Positions 1-8,032 of a stretch of DNA of 64,000 nucleotides are shown one piece after another. The position numbers and the translations under genes are program-made. The stretch comes from Symbiobacterium terraclitae (lineage in GTDB: Bacteria; Bacillota; Sulfobacillia; Symbiobacteriales; Symbiobacteriaceae). The notes under the pieces are model-generated. The model did not search any database and was not told the origin of the DNA. It saw nothing but the letters and a program-made list of their open reading frames with translations. Position 1 is the stretch's first letter. Each line of letters starts with the position of its first letter. The stretch lies in NCBI RefSeq assembly GCF_017874315.1, contig NZ_JAGGLG010000004.1, positions 103,645 to 167,644 of the forward strand, given 5' to 3'.

Positions 1-519
1 CTGCCCCGGCAGGCCGTACATCAGGTCGAGGTTGATGTTGCCGAAGCCGGCCCGCCGGGCCGCCGCGACCGCCTCCTCCACATCCGCCGCCGTGTGGATG
101 CGCCCCAGGCGCCTGAGCAGGTGCGCCTGCCGGGCCTGCGCGCCGAAGGAGATGCGGGTCGCCCCCGCGGCGCGGGCCAGGTGCAGCTTCTCCCCCTCCA
201 GGTCCACCGTGCCGGGGTTGGCCTCCACCGTCACCTCGGCGTCAGGCGCAAGGTGAAATCGCCGGCGGATCGCCGTCAGCACGCGGGCGAGCTGCGTCCC
301 CTCGAGCAGCGTCGGCGTGCCGCCGCCCACGAAGACGGTGGCCACCTGCTCCCCGGCCAGCTCGGGCCGCGCCGCCCAGAGGTCCATCTCGGCCAGGAGC
401 GCGTCGACGTACCGCGCCTGCTCCTCCCGGTCGGAGCCCGCGTGGCTGTTGAAATCGCAGTAGCCGCACTTGTGCTGGCAGTACGGGATGTGCACGTAGA
501 GCCCGATGGGCACGGCCAT
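1..519 (-). CDS. hemW: HemW-type radical SAM heme chaperone, N-terminal 173 codons (runs off window)
   Basis: Radical SAM protein of the HemN/HemW family. HemW is a heme chaperone once annotated as oxygen-independent coproporphyrinogen III oxidase. The visible start reads MAVPIGLYVHIPYC, and the CxxxCxxC iron-sulfur motif sits at C14, C18 and C21, with Y20 before the last Cys. A GGGTP motif follows at residues 65-69, as expected for SAM binding. The gene starts at the ATG at 519 and continues past base 1, so the C-terminal half is not visible. It lies 47 bp downstream of lepA on the same strand, the classic lepA-hemW order of Firmicutes. The HemN-versus-HemW choice rests on this context and on the CxxxCxxC spacing. 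Confidence 0.9.
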   Translation of the reverse strand, partial: MAVPIGLYVHIPYCQHKCGYCDFNSHAGSDREEQARYVDALLAEMDLWAARPELAGEQVATVFVGGGTPTLLEGTQLARVLTAIRRRFHLAPDAEVTVEANPGTVDLEGEKLHLARAAGATRISFGAQARQAHLLRRLGRIHTAADVEEAVAAARRAGFGNINLDLMYGLPGQ

Positions 520-566
520 GCCCCCTCAATACAGCGGCCGGGCCCTGTGGAGCCCGGCCGGCGGAG

Positions 567-2378
567 CTAGTCGTCGTCGGAATCGGTGGAGAGCACCGCC
601 ATGAACGCCTCCTGCGGAATCTCGACGGAGCCGACCGCCTTCATCCGCTTCTTGCCCTCCTTCTGCTTCTCCAGCAGCTTGCGCTTGCGGGTGACGTCGC
701 CGCCGTAGCACTTGGCCAGCACGTCCTTGCGGAGGGGGGCGATGTTCTCGCGCGCCAGGATCTTGTTGCCGATGGCCGCCTGGATCGGCACCTCGAACAG
801 CTGCCGCGGGATCAGCTTGCGCAGGCGGGTCACCAGCGACCGACCCAGCTTCTGCGCCTTGTCGCGGTGGACGATGCACGAGAGCGCATCAACGGGATCG
901 CCGTTGAGCAGGATGTCCATCTTCACCATGTCCGCCTGCTCGTATCCCGTCACCTCGTAGTCGAAGCTGGCGTAGCCCCGGGAGCGGGTCTTCAGCTGGT
1001 CGAAGAAGTCGTACATGATCTCGGACAGCGGCAGCTTGTAGTGCAGGTTGACCCGCTTCTCGTTCAGGTACTCCATGTTGATGAAGGTTCCCCGCCGGTC
1101 CTGGCAGAGCTCCATCAGCGGGCCGACGTACTCGGAGGGGGTGATGATCGAGGCCTTGACGACGGGCTCCTCCACGCTCTCGATCATGGTCTGGTCGGGC
1201 CAGTCGGCCGGGTTCTCGATCATCACCTGCCCGCCGCCCGTCAGGTTGATGCGGTAGACCACGTTGGGGGCGGTGGTGATCAGGTTCAGGTCAAACTCCC
1301 GCTCCAGCCGCTCCTGGATCACGTCCATGTGCAGGAGGCCCAGGAAGCCGCAGCGGAAGCCGAAGCCCAGCGCCTCCGACGTCTCCGGCTCGAAGGAGAG
1401 CGAGGCGTCGTTGAGCTGCAGCTTCTCCAGGGCGTCGCGCAGGCGGCCGTAGTCGTTGGACTCCACGGGATAGAGGCCCGTGAAGACCATGGGCGTGGCC
1501 TTGCGGTAGCCCGGCAGGGGCTCGCGGGCCGGGTTGTCGGCCCGGGTGATGGTATCGCCCACCCGGACGTTCTTGACCTCCCGGATGGCGGCGGCCAGGG
1601 CCCCCACCTCGCCCGCCCGCAGCTCGTCCACGGGGGTGAGCCCGGGGCGGAAGACATAGAGGTCGTCGACGATGAACTCCTTGCCGGTGGCCATGAACCT
1701 GATGCGGTCGCCCTTCCGGACCGTGCCGTCGAATACCCGGAAGTAGGTCACGACGCCCTTGTACGAGTCATAGAAGGAGTCGTAGATGAGGGCGCGCAGC
1801 GGCGCCCGCTCGTCGCCCTGCGGCGGCGGGACGAAGTTGACCACGGCCTCGAGGATCTCCTTCATCCCGATGCCCGTCTTGGCCGACGCCATGATGGCGA
1901 TCGAGGTATCGAGGCCGATGACCTCCTCGATCTCCCGCTTCACCTTCTCCGGCTCGGCTGAGGGCAGGTCGATCTTGTTGATCACCGGGATGATCTCGAG
2001 GTCGTGCTCCAGGGCCATATAGACATTGGCGAGCGTCTGCGCCTCGATGCCCTGCGAGGCGTCCACCACCAGCAGGGCGCCCTCGCAGGCCGCCAGCGCA
2101 CGGGAGACCTCGTAGGTGAAGTCGACGTGCCCTGGCGTGTCGATGAGGTTGAGGACGTAGTGCTCGCCATCGTCGGCCGTGTAGTCCATGCGCACGGACT
2201 GCGCCTTGATGGTGATGCCCCGCTCCCGCTCCAGGTCCATGGTGTCCAGGACCTGATCCTCCATCTCCCGCTTGGTCAGCACCCCGGTGAACTCGATCAG
2301 GCGGTCGGCCAGGGTGGACTTGCCGTGGTCGATGTGGGCGATGATGCAGAAGTTGCGGATGTGCTTCTGGTCGACCAT
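567..2378 (-). CDS. lepA: Elongation factor 4 (LepA), GTPase
   Basis: Full-length 603-aa translational GTPase that acts on the ribosome; the LepA family is linked to back-translocation or initiation under stress. The P-loop AHIDHGKS is at residues 14-21, DTPGH at 80-84 and NKID at 134-137. The C-terminal region carries the LepA-specific domain ending near [11 protein letters not shown]. Length matches the family norm of about 600 aa. The ATG at 2378 is preceded by AGAGGAGA. The next gene downstream is hemW, probably co-transcribed. Confidence 0.97.
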   Translation of the reverse strand: MVDQKHIRNFCIIAHIDHGKSTLADRLIEFTGVLTKREMEDQVLDTMDLERERGITIKAQSVRMDYTADDGEHYVLNLIDTPGHVDFTYEVSRALAACEGALLVVDASQGIEAQTLANVYMALEHDLEIIPVINKIDLPSAEPEKVKREIEEVIGLDTSIAIMASAKTGIGMKEILEAVVNFVPPPQGDERAPLRALIYDSFYDSYKGVVTYFRVFDGTVRKGDRIRFMATGKEFIVDDLYVFRPGLTPVDELRAGEVGALAAAIREVKNVRVGDTITRADNPAREPLPGYRKATPMVFTGLYPVESNDYGRLRDALEKLQLNDASLSFEPETSEALGFGFRCGFLGLLHMDVIQERLEREFDLNLITTAPNVVYRINLTGGGQVMIENPADWPDQTMIESVEEPVVKASIITPSEYVGPLMELCQDRRGTFINMEYLNEKRVNLHYKLPLSEIMYDFFDQLKTRSRGYASFDYEVTGYEQADMVKMDILLNGDPVDALSCIVHRDKAQKLGRSLVTRLRKLIPRQLFEVPIQAAIGNKILARENIAPLRKDVLAKCYGGDVTRKRKLLEKQKEGKKRMKAVGSVEIPQEAFMAVLSTDSDDD

Positions 2379-2416
2379 TCTCTCCTCTTTCTGCCCCCCA
2401 GAACAGGCTTCAGAGT

Positions 2417-2446
2417 ATTATATCACCACCTGTGCGAGGGGCACAA
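2417..2446 (-). promoter_or_regulatory. Putative sigma-A promoter of lepA
   Basis: On the minus strand a perfect -10 TATAAT (2417-2422) follows TTGTGC (2441-2446) with an 18-bp spacer, about 40 bp upstream of the lepA ATG. The -10 is convincing and the -35 matches only in TTG. Confidence 0.5.
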
Positions 2447-2482
2447 CGCCTGGGGGCGCGGGGCGGCCTGCGCCGCCGTGCT

Positions 2483-3652
2483 TCAGGGTGAACCCGGGTA
2501 CTCGCCGGCCCGAAGCAGTTCTACGAGGGCCTCGGCCACGTGGTCCACGGCCCGCGCCGCCTCGTCGAACGTGTTCAGGGCGTTGCCGATCTCCAGCAGG
2601 ATCGCCCCGGGGAGCAGGTCCTGGTTGTACCGGGCCTGCGGGGTCAGCGTGGGCAGGGTGATGCCGGGGTTGGCTTCCTCCATCTTCGCCATCAGCGCCT
2701 CGCAGAAGGCCAGGTTCTCCTGCCAGTGGGTCAGGTCGTCGCGGGCGCCGATCACGCAGCGGACCCTGGCCACCGGCAGCCCGTCGATGTACGTCGTGGC
2801 GTCCAGGTCCATGTTGCCGTCCCGGTGCAGGTCGAGCAGCACCTTCACCGTGGGCGCCTCCCGCAGAATCTGCTGGGCGGTGGCCCGGGAGGACTGGTAG
2901 GCGTAGTCGTAGCCCAGCTCCTGGTGCCGGAACGGGGCGTGGACCGTGGTCACGCCCAGGTCCCTCAGCCGGTGAGCCAGGATCTCGCCGATGTCGACGA
3001 TGGTCGGCTTGCTGTGGTCGTAGGACGCGATCTGGATCAGGTCCTGGTCGGTGCTGACGGCCAGGTCGGGGAACTCCGAGATGTATGCCTCGTAGTCGTG
3101 CGTGTGGTAGATGCCCACCAGCGGCAACCCCCCGTTGACCACGGGAGGCCGCCGCGCCGGCTCAGGCGCGCGCTGCGCCGGCACCGGCGGGGGCTCCTCG
3201 GGTCCGGGGCTCTCGCCCGACGGGATGGCCGGCCCCGGCGACACGGGTCGCACGGGCTCTGCCTGCAGCCGCAGGAACGGCAGGGCGGCCTGGAACAGCG
3301 TCTGCGGGCGCTGCTGGCCCTGGCCTGTCCACAAGAAGCGCAAGTCGCGCCGCTCCTCCGTCGCGGGCATACCGGACACGGCGAGGACGGGCAGGGCCGT
3401 TCGCAGCATCCGCTGCGCCGCGGGCAGCCCGGGGCGGAAGAACTGCAGCCAGAGGGGCGGCGGCTCCTTCTCCGCCCCGTGCGCCCCGGAGGAGGCCGTG
3501 GACTCGGACATCGCCGGCACGGTGCCGGCGACCGGGGGCTGACGGTTCACCAGCAGGCCGATCATGGCCGTGATCACCAGCACGTAGGCGACCAGGAGCG
3601 GCCTCGCCGTCCACAGGTTGCGGTCGATGGGACTCACCTCGCCTGCTCTCAA
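2483..3652 (-). CDS. spoIIP: Stage II sporulation protein P
   Basis: SpoIIP is a cell-wall amidase/endopeptidase that works with SpoIID and SpoIIM in peptidoglycan remodelling during forespore engulfment. The 389-aa protein has an N-terminal membrane anchor (about residues 18-35), a Pro-rich linker, and the SpoIIP domain with GIYHTHDYEAY, LLDLHRDG and LLEIGNALNT, which supply the conserved His and Glu residues. The TTG at 3652 gives the longest plausible start, with GGTAGG upstream; a GTG 15 nt further in is an alternative. It sits between greA and lepA and marks the organism as a spore former. Confidence 0.9.
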   Translation of the reverse strand: MRAGEVSPIDRNLWTARPLLVAYVLVITAMIGLLVNRQPPVAGTVPAMSESTASSGAHGAEKEPPPLWLQFFRPGLPAAQRMLRTALPVLAVSGMPATEERRDLRFLWTGQGQQRPQTLFQAALPFLRLQAEPVRPVSPGPAIPSGESPGPEEPPPVPAQRAPEPARRPPVVNGGLPLVGIYHTHDYEAYISEFPDLAVSTDQDLIQIASYDHSKPTIVDIGEILAHRLRDLGVTTVHAPFRHQELGYDYAYQSSRATAQQILREAPTVKVLLDLHRDGNMDLDATTYIDGLPVARVRCVIGARDDLTHWQENLAFCEALMAKMEEANPGITLPTLTPQARYNQDLLPGAILLEIGNALNTFDEAARAVDHVAEALVELLRAGEYPGSP

Positions 3653-3713
3653 TGGGCCTACCCATGTCTACGGACAGGCTGCCTGCATTATGACAAGCGA
3701 GGGACAAGCAAGA

Positions 3714-3740
3714 GCCCCCGGCCCGGGACGGGTCGGGGGC
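3714..3740 (-). terminator. Hairpin downstream of greA
   Basis: Inverted repeat GCCCCCG / CGGGGGC with a GC-rich core, located 14 bp after the greA stop codon. On the minus strand it is followed by TCTTGCTTG, a weak T-rich tail. Confidence 0.6.
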
Positions 3741-3754
3741 GCCAGCCGCAGTAT

Positions 3755-4237
3755 CTACTTCACGTCCAGGATCTCGAACTTGATGTTCCCGATGGGCGCC
3801 TCGACTTCCACGACCTCGCCCTTGGTCCTGCCCATGATGGCCCGGCCGACGGGGGACTCGTTGGAGATCTTGTTCTTGCCCGGGTCCGCCTCCACGGTGC
3901 CCACGATGGTGTACTCCACCACGTCCCCGTACTCCAGGTCCTTCAGCACCACCGTGGAGCCGAGCCTCACGGTGCCCGCCGCAGCGCCGGCCTCCTCCTC
4001 GTCGAGCACCACCGCGTTGCGGAGCATGTTCTCCAGCATCGTGATGCGCCCCTCGACAAATGCCTGCTCGTTGCGGGCATCGTCGTACTCGGAGTTCTCG
4101 GAGAGGTCGCCGTACGAACGGGCCTCCTTCAGCCGCTCCGCCACCTCTTTCCGCTTGACGTTGCGCAGGTAGTCCAGCTCCTCCTGGAGCTTCTGCAGAC
4201 CTTCCGGCGACAACACAACGGGCTTGTTATCTTCCAT
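3755..4237 (-). CDS. greA: Transcription elongation factor GreA
   Basis: 160-aa transcript cleavage factor that rescues backtracked RNA polymerase. The N-terminal part (residues about 8-75) is the acidic coiled-coil with LDYLRNVKRKEVAERL and the tip region SENSEYDDAR. The C-terminal half (about 85-158) is the FKBP-like domain ending GNIKFEILDV. The length matches the family. The ATG at 4237 follows AGGAGAATGGCAG. Confidence 0.97.
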   Translation of the reverse strand: MEDNKPVVLSPEGLQKLQEELDYLRNVKRKEVAERLKEARSYGDLSENSEYDDARNEQAFVEGRITMLENMLRNAVVLDEEEAGAAAGTVRLGSTVVLKDLEYGDVVEYTIVGTVEADPGKNKISNESPVGRAIMGRTKGEVVEVEAPIGNIKFEILDVK

Positions 4238-4337
4238 CTGCCATTCTCCTCACGATACACCAGATTGCCGCCCCTCCGGACGACCGGGGCAAAAAAGAAG
4301 ACCCAAGCAGACCTTTTGCCCGCTGGTATCGGGTGCT

Positions 4338-4366
4338 ATTGTACCTCCGGCGTGGACCAGAATCAA
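4338..4366 (-). promoter_or_regulatory. Putative sigma-A promoter of greA
   Basis: Minus-strand TTGATT (4361-4366), 17-bp spacer, TACAAT (4338-4343). Transcription would start near 4331, leaving a leader of about 95 nt before greA. Confidence 0.65.
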
Positions 4367-4389
4367 GCGATTTATCTGTTCTAGCTGTT

Positions 4390-4638
4390 CTAGTCGACAG
4401 GACGGCCGGACAGCCTTCCCTTGAGCCGGAACTCCAGCGCCTCCACAGCCTCGCCGTAGTAGGTGACCGGCTTCTGGTCCGGCACGAACAGGGTCGCCTG
4501 CCATCCGCCGAAGAAGCCAGAGACGACGAAGTGATACCCGGGCCCCCTCACGGTGACTGACTCGGCATCGTCAGGTCCGGGCTCGACCGTGCAGTTCATC
4601 CGCCGCGCCAGTTCCGTGGCAACCTCCTGCAGATTCAT
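4390..4638 (-). CDS. Small hypothetical protein (82 aa)
   Basis: Short soluble protein beginning MNLQEVATELARRMNC. I do not recognise its family. It has no membrane segment or signal peptide, and the second half (GYHFVVSGFFGGWQATLFV) looks like a small beta-sheet domain. The frame stays open upstream to 4692. The ATG at 4638 is preferred because GGGGGGAGGGA lies about 14 nt upstream and the extra N-terminal residues look non-coding. It lies between the greA promoter and the GH18 gene on the same strand. Confidence 0.55.
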   Translation of the reverse strand: MNLQEVATELARRMNCTVEPGPDDAESVTVRGPGYHFVVSGFFGGWQATLFVPDQKPVTYYGEAVEALEFRLKGRLSGRPVD

Positions 4639-4728
4639 CGGAAGCGGGTCCCTCCCCCCTGGGCAGACAGAATCATGGCAATAGCGTACCACAGCAAGGC
4701 AGCCCGGTACAGGTGCGGGCCGCGACCG

Positions 4729-5904
4729 CTACTTCTCCGGGTTGAGGCGGAAGGCGCCCAGGCGGGGCCACCACTCCTCGGGCTCGAGCCCGAGCCGCCA
4801 GACGGCGATCCCCTTCAGATTATACTGGTAGGCGAGGCGGAGTTTCGCATCCAGGCTCCGCTCGTCAGGAAACCAGGCGATGCGCGGTCCCTCGTCCGAC
4901 TCGAACACTACCTTATTCTCCCCAACGACCGGATCCCACTGCACCTCTCCGCCGAAGTCGGCGGCGCGCTGGGCCATGCGGCCGGGGCCGTAGGCCGCGT
5001 TGGTCTCCGTCCCCATCTCCGGGTCCAGCGACCACTCGTAGCCGTAAAGCGGCACGCCCAGCACGATCTTCTGCGACGGCATGACCCCCACGGCGTAGCG
5101 GACCACCCGCTCCACCCAGCCGAGGGAGGCGACGGGGCCGGGCTCGCCGCCAATCCAGTGCTCGTCGTAGGCCATGATGTAGAACTGGTCGACGATCTGG
5201 CCGACGGCCTCGTAGTCCGTTGCGCCGCCCCAGCCCGTCGTGGTGTCGGACGTCTTGGCGGCGGCGGCCACCGAGAGCGTGAGCCCCAGCGGCTCAAGCC
5301 GCCCCTTCAGCCGCCGGAGAAACTCGGTGTAGGCCTCGCGGTCCTCGGCGGGGATGTTCTCGAAGTCGATCTGGATCCCCGCCACGCCCAGCCGGTCGGC
5401 CTCGGCCAGCATGGCGCTGATCGCCCGCTCCTGCACCCGCGGGTCGGTGAGGATCCGGTGCGCCAGGTCGGGGTCGAAGCCGGCGTCGCTGAAGTTGCCG
5501 AACAGCAGGACGCGCTTCTGCTGGCCGGTGACGCCGCGGATCAGCTCGGGGTCCTTCCCGACGGCGTTGCCCTCCCAGTCGAACCCGTAGCCGAAGATCA
5601 CCACCTGGTCCATGTGCGGCGCGTTCAGCCGCACGGACTCCAGCGAATCGGCGTCGTAATCCACATAGTACCCGGTGATCCAGAATCCATCCCCCGGCGC
5701 CGAGGTGTCCAGCGGCCGGTTCAGGTATGCCCGCAGCCACAGCGGGTCGAAGGGGGAGTGCGGGGCCGTTCGCTGCCCCAGGACGAACCCGCCCACGCCG
5801 GTGGCCACGCCGACCAGTACGGTCGCGAGCAGCAGGCCGCCGGTGCGCTGTCGGGGCCTGGGGGGCGGCGTCGCGATCTGTTTCCCGGCCTCCGGAATTG
5901 ACAA
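4729..5904 (-). CDS. Membrane-anchored glycoside hydrolase family 18 protein
   Basis: 391-aa GH18 (chitinase/YaaH-type) protein, probably acting on peptidoglycan or a related glycan outside the membrane. Residues 22-43 form a signal anchor, and the TIM-barrel domain follows from about residue 72. The GH18 active-site strand reads AGIQIDFE, with D180 and the catalytic acid E182 kept; the two earlier Asp of the DxxDxDxE pattern are Ala and Gln. That degeneracy is also seen in part in spore cortex GH18 proteins, so the activity may be atypical. The TTG start at 5904 is chosen because GGGTGAT lies 5 nt upstream. Confidence 0.8.
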   Translation of the reverse strand: MSIPEAGKQIATPPPRPRQRTGGLLLATVLVGVATGVGGFVLGQRTAPHSPFDPLWLRAYLNRPLDTSAPGDGFWITGYYVDYDADSLESVRLNAPHMDQVVIFGYGFDWEGNAVGKDPELIRGVTGQQKRVLLFGNFSDAGFDPDLAHRILTDPRVQERAISAMLAEADRLGVAGIQIDFENIPAEDREAYTEFLRRLKGRLEPLGLTLSVAAAAKTSDTTTGWGGATDYEAVGQIVDQFYIMAYDEHWIGGEPGPVASLGWVERVVRYAVGVMPSQKIVLGVPLYGYEWSLDPEMGTETNAAYGPGRMAQRAADFGGEVQWDPVVGENKVVFESDEGPRIAWFPDERSLDAKLRLAYQYNLKGIAVWRLGLEPEEWWPRLGAFRLNPEK

Positions 5905-5936
5905 TCGGCATCACCCCAGCGCATTTCGGCCCGCGG

Positions 5937-5958
5937 AGCGAACCATGGGCCGTTCGCT
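5937..5958. repeat. Inverted repeat upstream of the GH18 gene
   Basis: Perfect 7-bp arms AGCGAAC and GTTCGCT separated by 8 bp, 33 bp upstream of the GH18 start codon. The placement suits an operator. No regulator is identified. Confidence 0.35.
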
Positions 5959-6049
5959 GTTAGGACGACGCCAACCCGGGAAAGGTTCGGGCATGGAATG
6001 AGCCCCCCTGCAGACTGGCAAGGGGGGCTGCCCGCGGGAACAGGCCTGA

Positions 6050-6379
6050 TCAGCGCAGTTGCGTGGGGACGAAGGCGTCGGCGAGCCCGATGATGAACGC
6101 GGCGATCAGCGCACCCCACCAGGTGACGCCCAACCACCCTGGGAAGAGCCAGCCGGTCAGGTAGATGATCACCGCAGCGGAGATAAACCCTGCCACTCCC
6201 CGTCCGGCGGGCGACGCCCCCCGACCCAGCAGCGCCTGTGCAACCCAGCCGAGGGCAGCGATGACCAGCGAGGAGAAGAGCGCTCCCCAGAAGCCGTTCA
6301 CCTGAAAGCCCGGCGTCAGCCAGCTCACCACCATCAGCACCAGCGCCGATATGACGAAGCGCACAATTGCACCCAGCAC
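6050..6379 (-). CDS. Small four-helix membrane protein, phage-holin-family type
   Basis: About 109-aa hydrophobic protein with four likely membrane helices (FVISALVLMVVSWL, FSSLVIAALGWVA, GFISAAVIIYLTGW, GALIAAFIIGLADAF). The pattern matches the phage holin superfamily IV / YvlD-like membrane proteins that are common on bacterial chromosomes without prophage. The GTG at 6379 is chosen because AAGGAGG lies 11 nt upstream; the frame also opens at an ATG at 6421. No phage genes are nearby, so a lytic holin role is doubtful. Confidence 0.6.
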   Translation of the reverse strand: MLGAIVRFVISALVLMVVSWLTPGFQVNGFWGALFSSLVIAALGWVAQALLGRGASPAGRGVAGFISAAVIIYLTGWLFPGWLGVTWWGALIAAFIIGLADAFVPTQLR

Positions 6380-6402
6380 AGCCCGGTTCACCTCCTTTTC
6401 CC

Positions 6403-6420
6403 TGCCCAGTAGTCTGGGCA
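6403..6420. repeat. Short inverted repeat upstream of the holin-like gene
   Basis: TGCCCAG / CTGGGCA arms of 7 bp around a 4-bp centre, 24 bp upstream of the preferred start codon. It could be an operator or a small RNA hairpin. Confidence 0.3.
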
Positions 6421-6454
6421 CGCGACAAATCGGTTATTCACGGCGGGATCTCCC

Positions 6455-6483
6455 TTGCGTACCAGTAAGTCGCGTGGTAGAAT
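6455..6483 (+). promoter_or_regulatory. Sigma-A promoter of rpsT
   Basis: TTGCGT (6455-6460), 17-bp spacer, TAGAAT (6478-6483), directly upstream of the GGAGG and TTG start of rpsT. The predicted leader is only about 15 nt. Confidence 0.65.
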
Positions 6484-6504
6484 ACCCACGTTGGAGGTGA
6501 GGAA

Positions 6505-6765
6505 TTGGCTAACACGAAGTCTGCGAAGAAGCGTGCCCTGATCGCCGCGAAGCGTACGCTGCGCAATAAGATGGTCAAGTCCAGCCTCCGGACGGCAATT
6601 CGCAAGTACCGGGAGGCTGTTGGCACTGAGAACGCGCAGGCCCTGCTGAACCAGGCCTTCTCCGCGCTCGACCGGGCCGCCACGAAGGGTGTCATCCACA
6701 AGAACACCGCCGCCCGCAAGAAGGCGCGTCTCGCCAAGAAGCTGGCCGCGGTAGCCAACGGCTGA
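6505..6765 (+). CDS. rpsT: 30S ribosomal protein S20
   Basis: 86-aa basic protein of the small ribosomal subunit that binds 16S rRNA. It begins MANTKSAKKRALIAAKRTLRNK and ends AARKKARLAKKLAAVANG, typical of S20. The start codon is TTG, fixed by TTGGAGGTGAGG immediately upstream. It stands alone between divergent and convergent neighbours and has its own promoter and terminator. Confidence 0.97.
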   Translation: MANTKSAKKRALIAAKRTLRNKMVKSSLRTAIRKYREAVGTENAQALLNQAFSALDRAATKGVIHKNTAARKKARLAKKLAAVANG

Positions 6766-6792
6766 ACGATCAGACGTACACACGCGCAAGAG

Positions 6793-6821
6793 GCCCCAAC
6801 CGCATCTGCTGCGGTTGGGGC
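6793..6821 (+). terminator. rpsT terminator
   Basis: Perfect 12-bp arms GCCCCAACCGCA / TGCGGTTGGGGC with a 5-nt loop, followed by TCCTTCGTTT. It lies between convergent rpsT and holA and may serve both. Confidence 0.8.
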
Positions 6822-6838
6822 TCCTTCGTTTCCGCGCC

Positions 6839-7906
6839 TCACTCGCCCATGAGCTCGACGACCACGGTCTCCAGCGTCAGCCGCGGGTCGAACCCGGACT
6901 TCATCGCCAGGTCGGCCTCCAGCAGCCGCTCCAGCGCCCGGTGAACCTGGCTCCGCGGCACGGCCCGCGCGTGGTCCGCCAGCTTGCCGTACGCGTACGG
7001 GTGCATGTGCGCCTGCGCGGCCGCGTCGCGCCGGTTGAGTCCGCGGTCCTCCAGCGCCTTGACCAGGAGCACCTGCCGGAAGCGGTTGGTGATGGCGACG
7101 AGCAGCTGGAGCGGGTGGTCCACCTGGCGCAGCAGCCTGTCGAGCAGGGCGATCGCCCGCGCGCGGTCCCTGTGCAGCACCGCGTCGGTCAGGCGGAAGA
7201 TCTCCGTCTCGGCCATGTTGGCCACCATGCGCTCCACGTCGCGCGCCTGGATCTCTCGGGCCTTGCCCGCGTAGAGCACGAGCTTCTCCAGTTCGCCGTC
7301 CAGCAGCCGCAGGTCGGTGCCGACGCGCTCGACCAGCAGGCCGGCCGCCCGCGTGTTCAGGTGCTTCCCCCGGGACTGGGCGCGGTTCTGGACCCACATC
7401 ACCGCGTCCTCGGGCTTGAGCGGCCGGCACTCCACGACCGCCCCGGCTGCGGCGAGCGCCTTCGTCACCTTCCGCCGGGCATCCACGGCGCCGGCGGTGA
7501 AGAGCAGGACGGTGGAGGGCACGGGCGCCTTCAGGTAGTGCAGCAGCGCGCCGTCGCCGCCGCCCGACGGCTCCGCCTCGTCGGGCGACCCCTCTCCGAC
7601 CCCGGGAGGCGCCTCCTTCTCGGCGCCGCCCTTCCGGCGCGGCACGATCGCCGGGCAGTCCTTCACCACGACGAGGCGGCGCTCGGCAAAGAAGGGCTGC
7701 GTCTCCGCCAGGCTCAGGGCCTGGGCGATCTGGTCCGGGCCGGGCTCCAGCACGTGGTAATTGAAGTCCGCCGACTCGGGCCGCACCACGGCAGCGCGCA
7801 GGGCGCGGTGCACCTCCTCGATGAGGAACGGCTCGCCCCCGTGAACGAGGTAGACCGGCCGGATCCGGCCCTGGCCGATCTCGGTCAGCGCTTCATGGTA
7901 ATGCAA
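6839..7906 (-). CDS. holA: DNA polymerase III subunit delta
   Basis: 355-aa clamp-loader delta subunit that opens the beta clamp. The N-terminal part contains VYLVHGGEPFLIEEVHRALR, typical of HolA, and the C-terminal helical domain contains HPLQLLVAITNRFRQVLLVKAL. A low-complexity Gly/Glu/Pro insertion lies near residues 90-118, unlike most homologues. The ATG start is at 7906. It is convergent with rpsT, a conserved neighbourhood in Firmicutes. Confidence 0.93.
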   Translation of the reverse strand: MHYHEALTEIGQGRIRPVYLVHGGEPFLIEEVHRALRAAVVRPESADFNYHVLEPGPDQIAQALSLAETQPFFAERRLVVVKDCPAIVPRRKGGAEKEAPPGVGEGSPDEAEPSGGGDGALLHYLKAPVPSTVLLFTAGAVDARRKVTKALAAAGAVVECRPLKPEDAVMWVQNRAQSRGKHLNTRAAGLLVERVGTDLRLLDGELEKLVLYAGKAREIQARDVERMVANMAETEIFRLTDAVLHRDRARAIALLDRLLRQVDHPLQLLVAITNRFRQVLLVKALEDRGLNRRDAAAQAHMHPYAYGKLADHARAVPRSQVHRALERLLEADLAMKSGFDPRLTLETVVVELMGE

Positions 7907-8032
7907 CGCACCGCCACTCCCTCAGCATCGTCTGACTGCAGGGATTCGGGATCGCGCGCCGCCCTCCCTGCAGGAGCACCATGGCCGCGGATGGAATCTA
8001 TGAGCACCTGCTGTCCACAAGGAGGCGATCGC

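Noticed and set aside
6050..6379. Prophage remnant suggested by the holin-like protein
   Set aside because: No other phage genes lie nearby, and such four-helix proteins are common chromosomal membrane proteins.
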